This document shows positions 43,676 through 52,918 of a DNA stretch of 64,000 nucleotides, in pieces (within the stretch, counting starts at the first letter, position 1; every line of letters starts with the position of its first letter). The notes under the pieces were generated by a model. It was not told the origin of the DNA and searched no databases. It saw only the letters and a list, made by a program, of their open reading frames with translations. The DNA is from an uncultured Eubacterium sp. (GTDB taxonomy: Bacteria; Bacillota; Clostridia; Lachnospirales; Lachnospiraceae), in assembly GCA_934320655.1 (NCBI GenBank), contig CAKRFN010000006.1:1-64000 (forward strand), given 5' to 3'. The position numbers and the translations under genes were made by a program.

Positions 43676-43858
43676 GCAAGCCTTGTCCGGCGGAGTTACA
43701 ACAATCCTTATGCTTTCCCTTGAACCCACGCGCACGGCACAAAGCAGACGCAAAACCAGCGTCTCTTTGCTGCCGCCATATCTTTACCTCTACGTGTTCT
43801 CCGCGCGCCCTCGGTCGCATAAAGGATCTGTCGTAACCTCCTGCCGAACAAGGCTCAC
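43676..43858. repeat. Large imperfect palindrome between uvrB and uvrA
   Basis: The 349-bp gap (43612-43960) holds no gene. Arms of about 40 nt (43676-43713 and 43817-43858) pair with few mismatches, for example AGCCTTGT-CCGGC with its counterpart and GTTAC...ATCCTT-ATGC with GCATAAAGGAT...GTAAC. An inner hairpin AAAGCAGACGC/GCGTCT(c)TTTGCT lies at about 43740-43771. The sequence is more GC-rich than its flanks. It could be a structured RNA, a decayed mobile element or a transcript-stabilising structure. Confidence 0.5.
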
Positions 43859-43960
43859 TGTGCATCTATGCCGATAAAAACACATGGTTCTTTGTAAATC
43901 TTCAAATATATGTGTACTTTATCCGCGGGCAACATGTTGCGTCCTATAATCACGCATGAA

Positions 43961-45973
43961 TCACTTTTTCTTTTTCAACGCCCGATCATTGTCCTCCGTA
44001 TCCTCAAGCATCTTGCGCAGATCCACCATGCGGTCACGCAACTCGGCGGCTGCTTCAAAATTGAGATCCGCGGCGGCAGCTTTCATCTTCTTTTCTACTT
44101 CTTTGATGAGCTTTTCGAGTTCTCCACGGTTCATTGACTCCGGTGACTTGGCAAAATTCAGTTCCTCCTGTGCAACCTTCTTGGAGATCGCGATCAGATC
44201 ACGCACAGACTTTTTGATCGTAGTCGGTGTGATGCCGTGCTCCTCATTGTATGCCTGCTGGATCGCACGGCGACGCTCGGTCTCATCGATCGCCACACGC
44301 ATCGAATCCGTGATCTTATCCGCATACATGATCACATGTCCGTCACTGTTTCGTGCTGCCCGCCCGATCGTCTGGATCAGCGAGGTTTCAGAGCGCAGGA
44401 ATCCCTCTTTATCCGCATCAAGAATCGCCACGAGCGTAATCTCCGGAATATCGAGTCCCTCTCGCAGCAGGTTAATGCCAACCAGCACATCAAATACATC
44501 CAGACGCAGGTCACGGATGATCTCCGCGCGCTCCAACGTATCGATATCCGAATGCAGGTATTTGACGCGGATACCGACTTCCTTCATATAGTCAGTCAGA
44601 TCTTCTGCCATGCGCTTGGTCAGCGTTGTGATGAGTACCTTATTTCCATTTTTTGTCTCTTGATTGACTTCCCCGATCAGATCGTCGATCTGTCCTTCTA
44701 CCGGACGCACCTCGATTTTAGGGTCAAGCAAACCGGTGGGGCGAATGATCTGCTCCGCGCGCAACAGCTCATGCTGCTCCTCGTATTCGCCGGGTGTCGC
44801 AGACACGAACAGCATCTGGTCAATTTTCTGCTCAAATTCCTCAAAATTCAGCGGTCGGTTGTCCAGCGCAGACGGCAGGCGGAAGCCGTACTCCACAAGC
44901 GTCGTCTTGCGCGAGCGGTCGCCGGCATACATACCGCGCACCTGCGGCAGTGTAATATGCGACTCATCGATAATAATCAGGAATTCATCGTTAAAATAAT
45001 TCATGAGCGTAAGCGGTGTGGCTCCCGCCGGTGTTCCCGCGAGGTGTCTCGAATAATTCTCAATACCGCTGCAGAATCCGGTCTCGCGCAGCATCTCCAC
45101 ATCAAAATTTGTGCGCTCTGCGATACGCTGAGCCTCGATCAGCTTGTCCTCACCCTTAAAATAACGCACACGCTCCTCTAATTCTTTTTCTATATTATCA
45201 CATGCCGCCAGAATCTTCTCCTTTGGCACAACATAATGCGAAGCCGGAAAGATCGCCACATGCTCCAGACTCGCCTTGATCTCCCCGGTCAGCACATCGA
45301 TCTCCGTGATCCGGTCGATCTCATCTCCGAAAAACTCGACACGAATCGCACGCTCGCTGTTGTTTGCCGGAAAGATCTCTACGACATCACCGTGTACACG
45401 GAACGTACCGCGGTGAAAATCCATCTCATTTCTCGTATACTGGATATCTACCAGCGCACGCAGCACATCATCACGGTCAATTTCCATGCCCGGCCGCAGC
45501 GATACCATCATGGAAAACAGATCCTCCGGGCTGCCCAGTCCATAGATACACGACACACTCGATACAACAATGACATCCTTGCGCTCGATCAGGGATGCAG
45601 TCGCCGACAGCCTCAGCTTGTCAATCTCCTCATTGATTGAGGAATCCTTGGCAATATAAGTATCCGAAGACGGCACATACGCCTCCGGCTGGTAATAATC
45701 ATAGTATGACACAAAATACTCAACTGCATTCTCCGGAAAGAATTCCTTGAATTCCCCATAGAGCTGCGCCGCCAGCGTCTTGTTGTGTGCGATAATCAAT
45801 GTCGGCTTATTCAGCTTCTGAATCACATTTGCCATCGTAAATGTCTTACCAGAGCCGGTCACACCGAGCAGCGTCTCGAACTGATTGCCTTCTTTGAACC
45901 CGTCTACTAAGGCTTTTATTGCCTGTGGCTGGTCGCCGGTCGGCTCGTATGGGGCATGTAATTTGAACTCCAT
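43961..45973 (-). CDS. uvrB: Excinuclease ABC subunit B
   Basis: 670 residues from the ATG at 45973, which has AAGGAGAGG upstream. A longer frame begins at 46024 without support. Helicase-like protein: Walker A G-V-T-G-S-G-K-T, the Y-Y-D-Y-Y-Q-P-E-A-Y beta-hairpin that wedges DNA strands, D-E-S-H motif II, motif VI Q-T-I-G-R-A-A-R-N, and the C-terminal UVR motif that recruits UvrC. Central nucleotide-excision repair factor. Preceded by a promoter and a LexA-type box. Confidence 0.97.
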   Translation of the reverse strand: MEFKLHAPYEPTGDQPQAIKALVDGFKEGNQFETLLGVTGSGKTFTMANVIQKLNKPTLIIAHNKTLAAQLYGEFKEFFPENAVEYFVSYYDYYQPEAYVPSSDTYIAKDSSINEEIDKLRLSATASLIERKDVIVVSSVSCIYGLGSPEDLFSMMVSLRPGMEIDRDDVLRALVDIQYTRNEMDFHRGTFRVHGDVVEIFPANNSERAIRVEFFGDEIDRITEIDVLTGEIKASLEHVAIFPASHYVVPKEKILAACDNIEKELEERVRYFKGEDKLIEAQRIAERTNFDVEMLRETGFCSGIENYSRHLAGTPAGATPLTLMNYFNDEFLIIIDESHITLPQVRGMYAGDRSRKTTLVEYGFRLPSALDNRPLNFEEFEQKIDQMLFVSATPGEYEEQHELLRAEQIIRPTGLLDPKIEVRPVEGQIDDLIGEVNQETKNGNKVLITTLTKRMAEDLTDYMKEVGIRVKYLHSDIDTLERAEIIRDLRLDVFDVLVGINLLREGLDIPEITLVAILDADKEGFLRSETSLIQTIGRAARNSDGHVIMYADKITDSMRVAIDETERRRAIQQAYNEEHGITPTTIKKSVRDLIAISKKVAQEELNFAKSPESMNRGELEKLIKEVEKKMKAAAADLNFEAAAELRDRMVDLRKMLEDTEDNDRALKKKK

Positions 45974-45998
45974 AATGCCCTCTCCTTCCTGAAATTTA

Positions 45999-46077
45999 TA
46001 GTAAAATTGACTTCTATAAGCCAACTGATTGTTACTCTTACATGCTCAATTTTACTACAAAAAATAGACTTTGTCTA
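45999..46077 (-). promoter_or_regulatory. uvrB promoter with long inverted repeat
   Basis: TAGACA (46072-46077), 17 bp, TAAAAT (46049-46054) on the minus strand. The -10 box is inside one arm of a perfect 12-bp inverted repeat, TAGTAAAATTGA (45999-46010) and TCAATTTTACTA (46046-46057), which could form a leader hairpin or a looped operator. Confidence 0.5.
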
Positions 46078-46086
46078 TCCAATTTA

Positions 46087-46098
46087 GAACGCCTGTTC
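46087..46098. promoter_or_regulatory. LexA-type SOS box upstream of uvrB
   Basis: GAAC-GCCT-GTTC fits the Gram-positive LexA core GAAC-N4-GTTC. It begins 10 bp upstream of the -35 box. uvrB is a classical SOS gene, so control by LexA is likely. Confidence 0.5.
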
Positions 46099-46244
46099 TT
46101 ATTATTTGTATCAAAAAGGAACATATTCAATATACTAAAGAATTTGAAAAGTTGTTTTTAACAGTATAGTTACTGATGGAGCGAAGTCAGAAAAAAGAGT
46201 TCAGAGAGTGGTATAACGATAAAAGGACTAAATAATAATTGAGT
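46099..46244. other. Intergenic stretch before the toxin-antitoxin pair
   Basis: AT-rich. Only very short frames are present and I recognise no gene or RNA. Confidence 0.4.
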
Positions 46245-46271
46245 TGAAAAAGGACATAATTATGGTATAAT
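46245..46271 (+). promoter_or_regulatory. Probable promoter of the toxin-antitoxin pair
   Basis: TATAAT (46266-46271) with TTGAAA (46245-46250) 15 bp upstream, followed 26 bp later by the antitoxin start. The spacer is shorter than ideal, as often in autoregulated pairs. Confidence 0.45.
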
Positions 46272-46297
46272 CAGGTCATAGCAAGGAGGTGTATATT

Positions 46298-46558
46298 ATG
46301 CCACAAATAATTCCAATTAAAGACCTGAAGAATACATCGGAGATATCTGATATGTGTCATAAGACTGAGGAGCCAATTTATGTTACAAAAAATGGCTATG
46401 GCGATATGGTGATTATGAGCATGGAAACTTATGAGTCAACAATGAGACAGATTGCCATGTACAGAGATATAGAGATATCTGAAAAGCAGATAGAGGCGGG
46501 ACAGGTAAAGGATGCCAGAACAGCGCTAAGAGAAACGAGGGCAAAGTATGGCTTATAA
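46298..46558 (+). CDS. Phd/YefM-type antitoxin
   Basis: 86 residues from the ATG at 46298, with AAGGAGG 8 nt upstream. A GTG at 46289 overlaps that site and is not the start. M-P-Q-I-I-P-I-K-D-L-K-N-T-S-E-I-S and V-T-K-N-G-Y-G-D-M-V-I-M-S are the Phd/YefM DNA-binding fold. The C-terminal helix with R-D-I-E-I and A-R-T-A-L would wrap the toxin. Overlaps the toxin gene by 11 bp. Usually represses its own promoter. Confidence 0.85.
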   Translation: MPQIIPIKDLKNTSEISDMCHKTEEPIYVTKNGYGDMVIMSMETYESTMRQIAMYRDIEISEKQIEAGQVKDARTALRETRAKYGL

Positions 46559-46859
46559 ATTAAATGTTACAGAGCATGCCGATGAATTGCTCGATAATCT
46601 TGTGTATCATTTGATTTATCGCTTAAAGAATAAACAGGCAGCAAAGCATTTGTTAGATTGTATTGACATAATCTATGATAGGTTGGAGGTCAATCCTTTT
46701 CAATTTGCAGAATGTAGCGATGCATATCTTGCCAAGAAAGGGTATAGAGAAGCAGTTGTGCCACAGATGAATTATATTATAATTTTTGATGTGAGAGATG
46801 ATCTTGTAAATGTAGTTGGTATTTTCCATCAGTTAGAGAATTATCAAAATAAATTGTAA
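46548..46859 (+). CDS. RelE/ParE-family toxin
   Basis: 103 residues. A-Y-K-L-N-V-T-E-H-A near the N-terminus, helical A-A-K-H-L-L-D-C-I-D, then the beta-strands G-Y-R-E-A-V-V and Y-I-I-I-F-D-V and V-V-G-I-F-H-Q end, as in ParE/RelE-fold toxins. Target (ribosome-dependent mRNA cleavage or gyrase) cannot be told from sequence. Translationally coupled to the antitoxin. Confidence 0.82.
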   Translation: MAYKLNVTEHADELLDNLVYHLIYRLKNKQAAKHLLDCIDIIYDRLEVNPFQFAECSDAYLAKKGYREAVVPQMNYIIIFDVRDDLVNVVGIFHQLENYQNKL

Positions 46860-46900
46860 TTATGTTTTGGGGTAGATCAGGGTCAGTCGAAAAGCTGGCT

Positions 46901-47446
46901 CTAATTCACTTTACGCTCGGATTCAAAACAAAGATTCATGTGTGGTGAACAATAGCTGCATGCGCTGCTCATCATGCAGCTGCATAAACAATTGTAAAAA
47001 TCATTCATTCCATTTTTATCCATATTCTCTATTCCATAACTGTCATTTGAAATTTGTTCAGCAAGTTTACTTGAATAATAAATATCAAATGCTTTTCGTA
47101 AATCAATTCCTTTCTTCTCGGAAATTACATTGATACGCTTCAGTTCTGAAATACTATATGGCTCAATTTTTTCAATTTCTTCATAAGCCTTATATGCATT
47201 CTTTACTTCCTGAATCTCTTTCTGATCACCTAAAACCAAGTGTCCGTCAATTACCTCTCTAACCTCTGACAGTGACAATGAATTTGCCTCTATCTTCAAA
47301 GATGAATGTATAGACTTGATACGGTTGTTTCTTCTAAGATGTGGCTTTGATTCTAATTCCTTGTGACTGGAAATCTGTCCTACCTTCTCAGATATAGCTG
47401 AGACCAACTCATAGAGAATTTGTATCCTTATATTTTTTGAAATCAC
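46901..47446 (-). pseudogene. Broken Fic-family gene fused to unrelated tail
   Basis: The first roughly 110 residues match the N-terminal part of Fic proteins, including the inhibitory-helix segment S-S-L-K-I-E-A-N and E-I-Q-E-V-K-N-A-Y. The catalytic H-P-F-X-D-G-N-G-R domain is absent. After S-E-L-K-R-I the frame runs into a different, protein-like segment (G-I-D-L-R-K-A-F-D-I-Y-Y-S-S-K-L-A-E-Q) of another small family. The last 30 residues are cysteine-rich and look out of frame, since another frame there gives a more protein-like L-H-D-E-Q-R-M-Q. A deletion fused two genes and left a non-functional remnant. GTG start. Confidence 0.65.
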
Positions 47447-47512
47447 GTAACTGTTCAGTACGAAATTACATCATATATCTATGTAGATATTAGTAAAAAA
47501 GATGAAAAATAA

Positions 47513-47545
47513 ACGATACAGATTTCTCCGTATCGTCCATTTTTC
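47513..47545. terminator. Terminator between the Fic remnant and the M64 peptidase gene
   Basis: ACGATAC (47513-47519) and GTATCGT (47530-47536) with T-rich sequence on both outer sides, so it can serve both strands. About 135 bp after the peptidase stop on the minus strand. Confidence 0.5.
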
Positions 47546-47670
47546 TTTTTTGATTAAATCAATGTAAAATCAAGCGGAGGCAGACTCCTATCAAAATGAT
47601 TTTTGCAGTTCTTTTCAAATCAGGTATCTCCTTCCTGCTATCTTTATACCAGGTGGTAGATGTAAACCGT

Positions 47671-50600
47671 TTATTCACTCAACGACATCCGATACAGGAA
47701 TGCGGCTGTTTCCGCTCTTGTGCAGGCAGCATCCGGATTGAATCGTCCTTTGCTATTCGCTTGTGCGATACCCTTCTCTTTGGCCCACGCCACTGCCTGT
47801 GCGTAGTATTCATCAGCAGAAACATCTTTAAAAGCGGTCTCTTGCTCTGCTGCCGGTTTTCCTTGCGCACGCCATAGCATTGTAATCACCTCGGCTCTCG
47901 TCATCGCAGCATTTGGTCTGCTGCCACCCGTAATTCCCAGGTTTTTAGCCCATGCGCGTGCTTTGCTGTACCACTTCTTCCCACCTGTCAGGTCTACGTC
48001 ATCCCATCGTGCGAGAATCGTCCATAGCTGTGCCCGGGTAATTTTTGCTTCCGGTGCAAAAGCCGTACTGCTCTTTCCATTCATCAGCCCGCGTGCACTT
48101 ACAAAATCAATAGCATCCTTCGCCCAATGTTTTTTTGTATCCTTAAAGTTTTTCGCCTTATCTACGAGCTTCACTGTAGTGTCTTCATCCACGATCAGCT
48201 CAACCCCATCTTTTACAGCCACTGATTTCTTCACAATTTTCTCAGTGCCATCGGCTTTGACAATCACTGCGACTGTACCTGTGGTCATATTTTTTACCGG
48301 AATCTTCACTTTCGTTTTCCCTGCACCCTCCGGTAGATTGATGGTCACAGTGGATGCAGATTTTATATTTTTACCTGCCTTTACTTCAACCGGAAGTTTA
48401 ACTGCTTCGCCCGATTTTTCAGCATTTGCGATCGCCTTTTCACTAAGCTGCACATCTGCTGTGATCATTCCTTTTTTACCTTTCACTATGGAAGCAGTCG
48501 TTCCATCCGCATCCTTGATGTCCGGCGTAGTTGTTGCAGATGTATTTCCTGTGGCTGCACCGCCTCCTGCGGGGGCTCCTCCTGCTGCTGCACCGCCTCC
48601 CGCGGGGGCTCCTCCTGCTGCACCGCCTCCTGCGGGGGCTCCTCCACCTGCTGCTGCGCCGCCTCCCGACGGAGCTCCTCCGCCTGCTGCACCGCCTCCT
48701 GCGCCGCCTCCTGACGGAGCTCCTCCGCTAATATCCGCTTTTTTCGTTACTGTTACGGTAACACTGTTACTGTCGGACGCAAGATATTTCTCATTATCAC
48801 CGGAATAATGCGCAGTAAATGTATATGTACCGGCTGTGTCAAGCCTGATTGTCTGAACAGATCCAGACCCGGATATGGACACATAAGGATCGGCTGTGTA
48901 AGTTACTCCGCTCAAGTCCACGCCTAATTCTGATGTTTCTCTGACACTTAACATGACCTGTTCACCTTCGGTCACTGTATGCGGGCTTGCTGTCAACAGA
49001 ATGGCCGGAGTTTTCTTAACGGTGGGCGAAGGTGCGATATATTCACTCCATCTTGCAAACAGCATCGCATCTCTGACGTATGTTCTTGTTAAATCAACTT
49101 TTTCACCATCTGTGCCATCTGTCGTATACCATCCGTCAAACACATAGCCTTCACGGGCCGGTGCCGGAAGATCACCGAGCTTTCCATTGGTTCCGGTCGT
49201 TTTTGTTGTGTTTTCTCTTCCGTCGTTATAACAAAAAGTAACTGTATAACTCGTTGCAGGCTTCGGAATCTCCGGCAAGATATTCTGACCTTTGTCCGGA
49301 AGCGTTCCTTCGTAAGCAAGAACATTGCCCTGCTCATCCCTCACTGCATATCCGACTGTATCGCCGGTTTTCAGATCAGCATCGTACGGGATCGTATACC
49401 TGAGGGAACAGTTTTTTAATCCGGAATTAAAATCACTTCCATAATATTCCAGCGTTCCCTTCGGACGGAACTTGTTCTTGTCCGTCCAAAGCGGAATCTC
49501 GAATGTCGCTGACGCTATTACAGACTGGTCATCAGCAGTCTTAGCAATTGTTCCGTCAGCATGGTTTACCCATACCTGTAATGTCACCTGACTGAGCTTT
49601 GTATCGGAAAGGTTCTGCACGATCGTACGCAGCTCAATCTCCTGCCCCTTCATCTCTGTCGGTTGGAAAGTAATTTTATCTGCCCCTGTCAAAAGGCGTA
49701 ACTTTTTGTCTGCATCAAATTTTGTATAACCCGAACCGGTTGCATCTCTAAAATCTGAAAGATTAACATACGCATTTGTGCGCTTTGTCACTTCCGGCTC
49801 TGCCACATAGAGATCCGGTCCCTCTGTGACCAGCTGGCGCATCCGCTTATTTCCCTGCAGCTTACATACCTCACAGAAACCATTCCAGGTCTGGCGCATC
49901 ATACATTCACGGCTGGAATTATAAACCGTGTCATCCGAAGCATCACTATTCGGAACAGTATAGGTCTTTCTGAATCCAAGAAGCTCTTTCCACTTTACCC
50001 GGTTCGGATCACTGATTCCCGTTCTGTTTAGCGAGGTCCTTTCAGCCGCTTCTCCCATAGTAGATCCGCTGTTGTACTCGTCTCCAAGCCATAACAGACC
50101 ATGACCAAGCTCATGCGCAAGCGTCTGGACTGCACGCTGGCTGTATGCGGGGCTGACAATATAATGGAATCCGTAATCAAGATCGTTGAATGCCCCACCA
50201 AAATCCTTTGCAGAATTGACCAGAAGTACGAACTGGCTGATGTAGTCATGTACATATTTATACTTTTCAAAATCTCCATCTACATTCGGATCTGTCTGCT
50301 GCGGAATATGGGCATCATGCACTTCCTCGATAAATGCCGGTCCGATGCACCGTTCAAAAATATGGTTCTTCCACATACTTCCATTCACGGATATATTCTT
50401 ATCCCATACATCGAAAAATGTACTGTCATATCCATCAATGGCACTGTACGTTTTATCCGATGCCGTACATAATGCATATACATTGAAGCGATCCTTGTAC
50501 GTCTTATATGGCTCATACTGCATCGCGCCTTCCCATAACCCTCTGGCAGCTGCAACAAATTTTTGCTGCTCGCCTTTTGTGTAACCTTCACCGCAGATGA

Positions 50601-51729
50601 CGACAACCATATTCTCATTATCGCTGCGCGTCCTCTGGATGACCTGGATAGGTATCGTTGTAGATTCGTATTTCTTGCTCTTGGAATAATTCGGTCCAAG
50701 ATATAACTGTATACTCTTGTCAAGCGAAACATCCCACTCCTGCCCCGGGATTGGTCCGTCTCCGGAAACTGTAAAGTTCTCCTCCGGTTTATTTACGGCT
50801 GCACCGCGGTAAGGAGAATTAGCTGTACCGTCTCCACCGGTCACCTGATAATATTGCGTATCAAGATAAAACGCCGGACGGACACCATAAAAGCCTAAAT
50901 ACGGAGCGTCTCTGTCTATTCTTCCATCTGTCTTCACATAGCGCATATCGTGGTTGCAATCCGTCACCGGAGTCCGCAGCCAGTAAGGCCACTTCACGCC
51001 ACCCTTATAAGCAATATGATAACTGCCGCCAAGCCGGCTGTTATTTTGATAGACTTTGTTTATCTGCTTTACATCCATTAAGAATACTTTATCCGTAACG
51101 TTCTCATAATAGGCCTGATCAAATCCGTTAGCGGCTGCTTCTATATTTGTGTCATAAGGCAGATCTGCCCCCTGTCCTTCGATCATTCCCGCATTATATT
51201 CCGGATGGGATACGATCGAACGCTGGGTTACCGTTTTAATCGCTGCGATCTCGTCCTCTTGAAAGCCGTTTAAAAAGCCGGCTGTCTGGTCATATGGATT
51301 CTCTCCTACAAAACCGCTCTTTGGCGGGTTTCCGCAAAGCCATTCTACATTTCCTGCCGTAGCCTTGGAATTCAGCCAGGAACGCATATTGCTGTCACGC
51401 CATTGATTTGAGCCATATGTCCCACGCTTTAAGTTACGGCTATGCGAACGCGTAGCGCTGTTGTCACTCGTTTTTGCATCATAGGCCATCGTTGCCAGCA
51501 CCTGATCGGAGAGCATCAGCGGTCCCCTCTCATCTATATCAACGCAGCGCCACAAGATTGGCTGCCCGTTATAGGTTCCCAGCCTGATATAGTTTCCGAT
51601 GCTAATATTGCTTGTGCCAACACTGCTCGTTTCCTCTGCAGCTGCCTGTGCTGTCTGTATACCTGCAAATGGCAGCACCGACAATACCATACAAATACAT
51701 AAAACAAGTGCTGTAAGCTGTTTTTTCAT
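47671..51729 (-). CDS. Large secreted M64 metallopeptidase with SLH wall anchor
   Basis: 1352 residues from the ATG at 51729 (GGGAGG upstream). Signal peptide (M-K-K-Q-L-T-A-L to A-Q-A-A-A). A DUF6273-like domain of about 280 residues follows (W-R-C-V-D, Y-W-L-R-T-P-V, G-V-R-P-A-F). Next comes an IgA-peptidase M64 domain with the zinc motif H-E-L-G-H-G-L-L-W-L-G-D-E-Y near residue 538. Then beta-sandwich regions, a Listeria-Bacteroides repeat (F-D-G-W-Y-T-T-D), an Ig-like module, a 55-residue Gly/Ala/Pro linker, a cell-wall-linked beta domain and three SLH domains at the C-terminus. It probably cuts a host or matrix glycoprotein while held to the wall by SLH binding to secondary polymer. Substrate unknown. 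Confidence 0.85.
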   Translation of the reverse strand: MKKQLTALVLCICMVLSVLPFAGIQTAQAAAEETSSVGTSNISIGNYIRLGTYNGQPILWRCVDIDERGPLMLSDQVLATMAYDAKTSDNSATRSHSRNLKRGTYGSNQWRDSNMRSWLNSKATAGNVEWLCGNPPKSGFVGENPYDQTAGFLNGFQEDEIAAIKTVTQRSIVSHPEYNAGMIEGQGADLPYDTNIEAAANGFDQAYYENVTDKVFLMDVKQINKVYQNNSRLGGSYHIAYKGGVKWPYWLRTPVTDCNHDMRYVKTDGRIDRDAPYLGFYGVRPAFYLDTQYYQVTGGDGTANSPYRGAAVNKPEENFTVSGDGPIPGQEWDVSLDKSIQLYLGPNYSKSKKYESTTIPIQVIQRTRSDNENMVVVICGEGYTKGEQQKFVAAARGLWEGAMQYEPYKTYKDRFNVYALCTASDKTYSAIDGYDSTFFDVWDKNISVNGSMWKNHIFERCIGPAFIEEVHDAHIPQQTDPNVDGDFEKYKYVHDYISQFVLLVNSAKDFGGAFNDLDYGFHYIVSPAYSQRAVQTLAHELGHGLLWLGDEYNSGSTMGEAAERTSLNRTGISDPNRVKWKELLGFRKTYTVPNSDASDDTVYNSSRECMMRQTWNGFCEVCKLQGNKRMRQLVTEGPDLYVAEPEVTKRTNAYVNLSDFRDATGSGYTKFDADKKLRLLTGADKITFQPTEMKGQEIELRTIVQNLSDTKLSQVTLQVWVNHADGTIAKTADDQSVIASATFEIPLWTDKNKFRPKGTLEYYGSDFNSGLKNCSLRYTIPYDADLKTGDTVGYAVRDEQGNVLAYEGTLPDKGQNILPEIPKPATSYTVTFCYNDGRENTTKTTGTNGKLGDLPAPAREGYVFDGWYTTDGTDGEKVDLTRTYVRDAMLFARWSEYIAPSPTVKKTPAILLTASPHTVTEGEQVMLSVRETSELGVDLSGVTYTADPYVSISGSGSVQTIRLDTAGTYTFTAHYSGDNEKYLASDSNSVTVTVTKKADISGGAPSGGGAGGGAAGGGAPSGGGAAAGGGAPAGGGAAGGAPAGGGAAAGGAPAGGGAATGNTSATTTPDIKDADGTTASIVKGKKGMITADVQLSEKAIANAEKSGEAVKLPVEVKAGKNIKSASTVTINLPEGAGKTKVKIPVKNMTTGTVAVIVKADGTEKIVKKSVAVKDGVELIVDEDTTVKLVDKAKNFKDTKKHWAKDAIDFVSARGLMNGKSSTAFAPEAKITRAQLWTILARWDDVDLTGGKKWYSKARAWAKNLGITGGSRPNAAMTRAEVITMLWRAQGKPAAEQETAFKDVSADEYYAQAVAWAKEKGIAQANSKGRFNPDAACTRAETAAFLYRMSLSE
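48556..48729 (-). repeat. Gly/Ala/Pro-coding low-complexity repeat in the M64 gene
   Basis: Irregular tandem units coding G-G-G-A-P-A/S and G-G-A-A-A. The DNA is built from GCTCCTCC/GCACCGCC-like blocks, prone to slippage. It separates the catalytic half from the SLH anchor, so length changes would alter reach from the wall. Confidence 0.75.
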
Positions 51730-51811
51730 AAGTAGTATCCTCCCTTTCATGTGTTATGTATTCCCGTAAATAAATTTCCTCCGACTCTATAAAAACCGGT
51801 GACACGGAGTT

Positions 51812-52900
51812 TTATAAAGCTGCTGCGTAATCTACATATTTCTTCGCATTCTCTACCTTATCCCATGTGTGGGTCAGTTCCAATTGTGCCTGTGTCAAGT
51901 AAAAATAAGTCTGTTTCACGGCAGCCTTCGCGCCCTGATCCGGCACCGGATCATCCCATGTCACATCGATATAGCGGTAGCTGCTGCCGTCTTTCACATA
52001 ATTCCACGCATGCGATCCGCCACCGGCTTCACCCGGAACGGCGATCGAACAGATACCGGCTTTTGCGGCAAGCAGGTTAAACGCGCCTGCATAGCCCTGA
52101 CATACCGCCTTTTTCTCGATCAGACAACCGTATGCGGTATAGGCATCATCATATCCGTATCTGCGCGCATTCTCATCATAGACACAGTTTTTCACAAGAT
52201 AGTTGTGGATCGCACGCATCTTCTGTTTGCGCGTCATTCCATCCTTAATAATGCGGGAGATAATCGCGTTTGCCTTTGTATTCGCCTGCTTGATTTTACC
52301 CGCAATCTGCGCCGTACTCAGATCATTGCCCGCCCGATACCCAAATGTACCATCGGTACTTTTCCAGATCACCAGATTGTAATTGTACTCCGGATGATGT
52401 TGCAATGCGAGTACAAATGTCTCGTAATACACCGCTCCGTCCGCATAATAGCTGGTGCTGTAATCACGCTTTTTCAATGCCTTGAGCGCGTGCTTGTAGG
52501 CATCTTTTTCGGACTTGACGACTGTAACCTTTTTGGTAAACTGAGAGGAGATGTCAAAGCTGTAGGTGATGCTGTCGTGACCACCCGATATCGTATACGT
52601 GTAACTCGTACCGCGCATGAGCCTGCTGTTATTGAGCGCCGCTTCTTCCAGCCATGTAATCAGCTCCTGTGCATAGTTCTCTGCCTCGCGTTTTGCATCA
52701 TACTCACTGACTGCAAATGTGCGGCTTATCGTGAGATTTACCTGAGAATCCCCATTTTCAAATGCACGATCCATCGCAGCGCGTATCTGTGTATCACTAT
52801 GAACCACTGCCGCCTGCACCGGCACGCCAGCCAGCATCAGCAGACAGCCCAGCATCAGCAGACATCCATACACACGATGCATCCTATCTTTTTTTATCAT
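51812..52900 (-). CDS. Secreted transglutaminase-like protein
   Basis: 362 residues from the ATG at 52900 (GGAG upstream; a longer frame to 52963 reads through the secA terminator). Signal peptide: L-L-M-L-G-C-L-L-M-L then V-Q-A-A. C-terminal transglutaminase core: Cys in K-K-A-V-C-Q-G-Y-A, His in G-S-H-A-W-N-Y-V, Asp in Y-I-D-V-T-W-D-D. Such proteins in this group are usually hydrolases or crosslinkers at the wall, substrate unknown. Between secA and the M64 peptidase on the same strand. Confidence 0.82.
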   Translation of the reverse strand: MIKKDRMHRVYGCLLMLGCLLMLAGVPVQAAVVHSDTQIRAAMDRAFENGDSQVNLTISRTFAVSEYDAKREAENYAQELITWLEEAALNNSRLMRGTSYTYTISGGHDSITYSFDISSQFTKKVTVVKSEKDAYKHALKALKKRDYSTSYYADGAVYYETFVLALQHHPEYNYNLVIWKSTDGTFGYRAGNDLSTAQIAGKIKQANTKANAIISRIIKDGMTRKQKMRAIHNYLVKNCVYDENARRYGYDDAYTAYGCLIEKKAVCQGYAGAFNLLAAKAGICSIAVPGEAGGGSHAWNYVKDGSSYRYIDVTWDDPVPDQGAKAAVKQTYFYLTQAQLELTHTWDKVENAKKYVDYAAAL

Positions 52901-52918
52901 TTTTCTCCACCTATAGTC

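Noticed and set aside
46176..46217. Very short plus-strand frame before the antitoxin gene
   Set aside because: Thirteen codons, no ribosome binding site and no recognisable content.
47963..48808. Plus-strand frame with a proline-rich tract opposite the M64 gene
   Set aside because: The proline tract is the complement of the Gly/Ala/Pro linker of the real gene.
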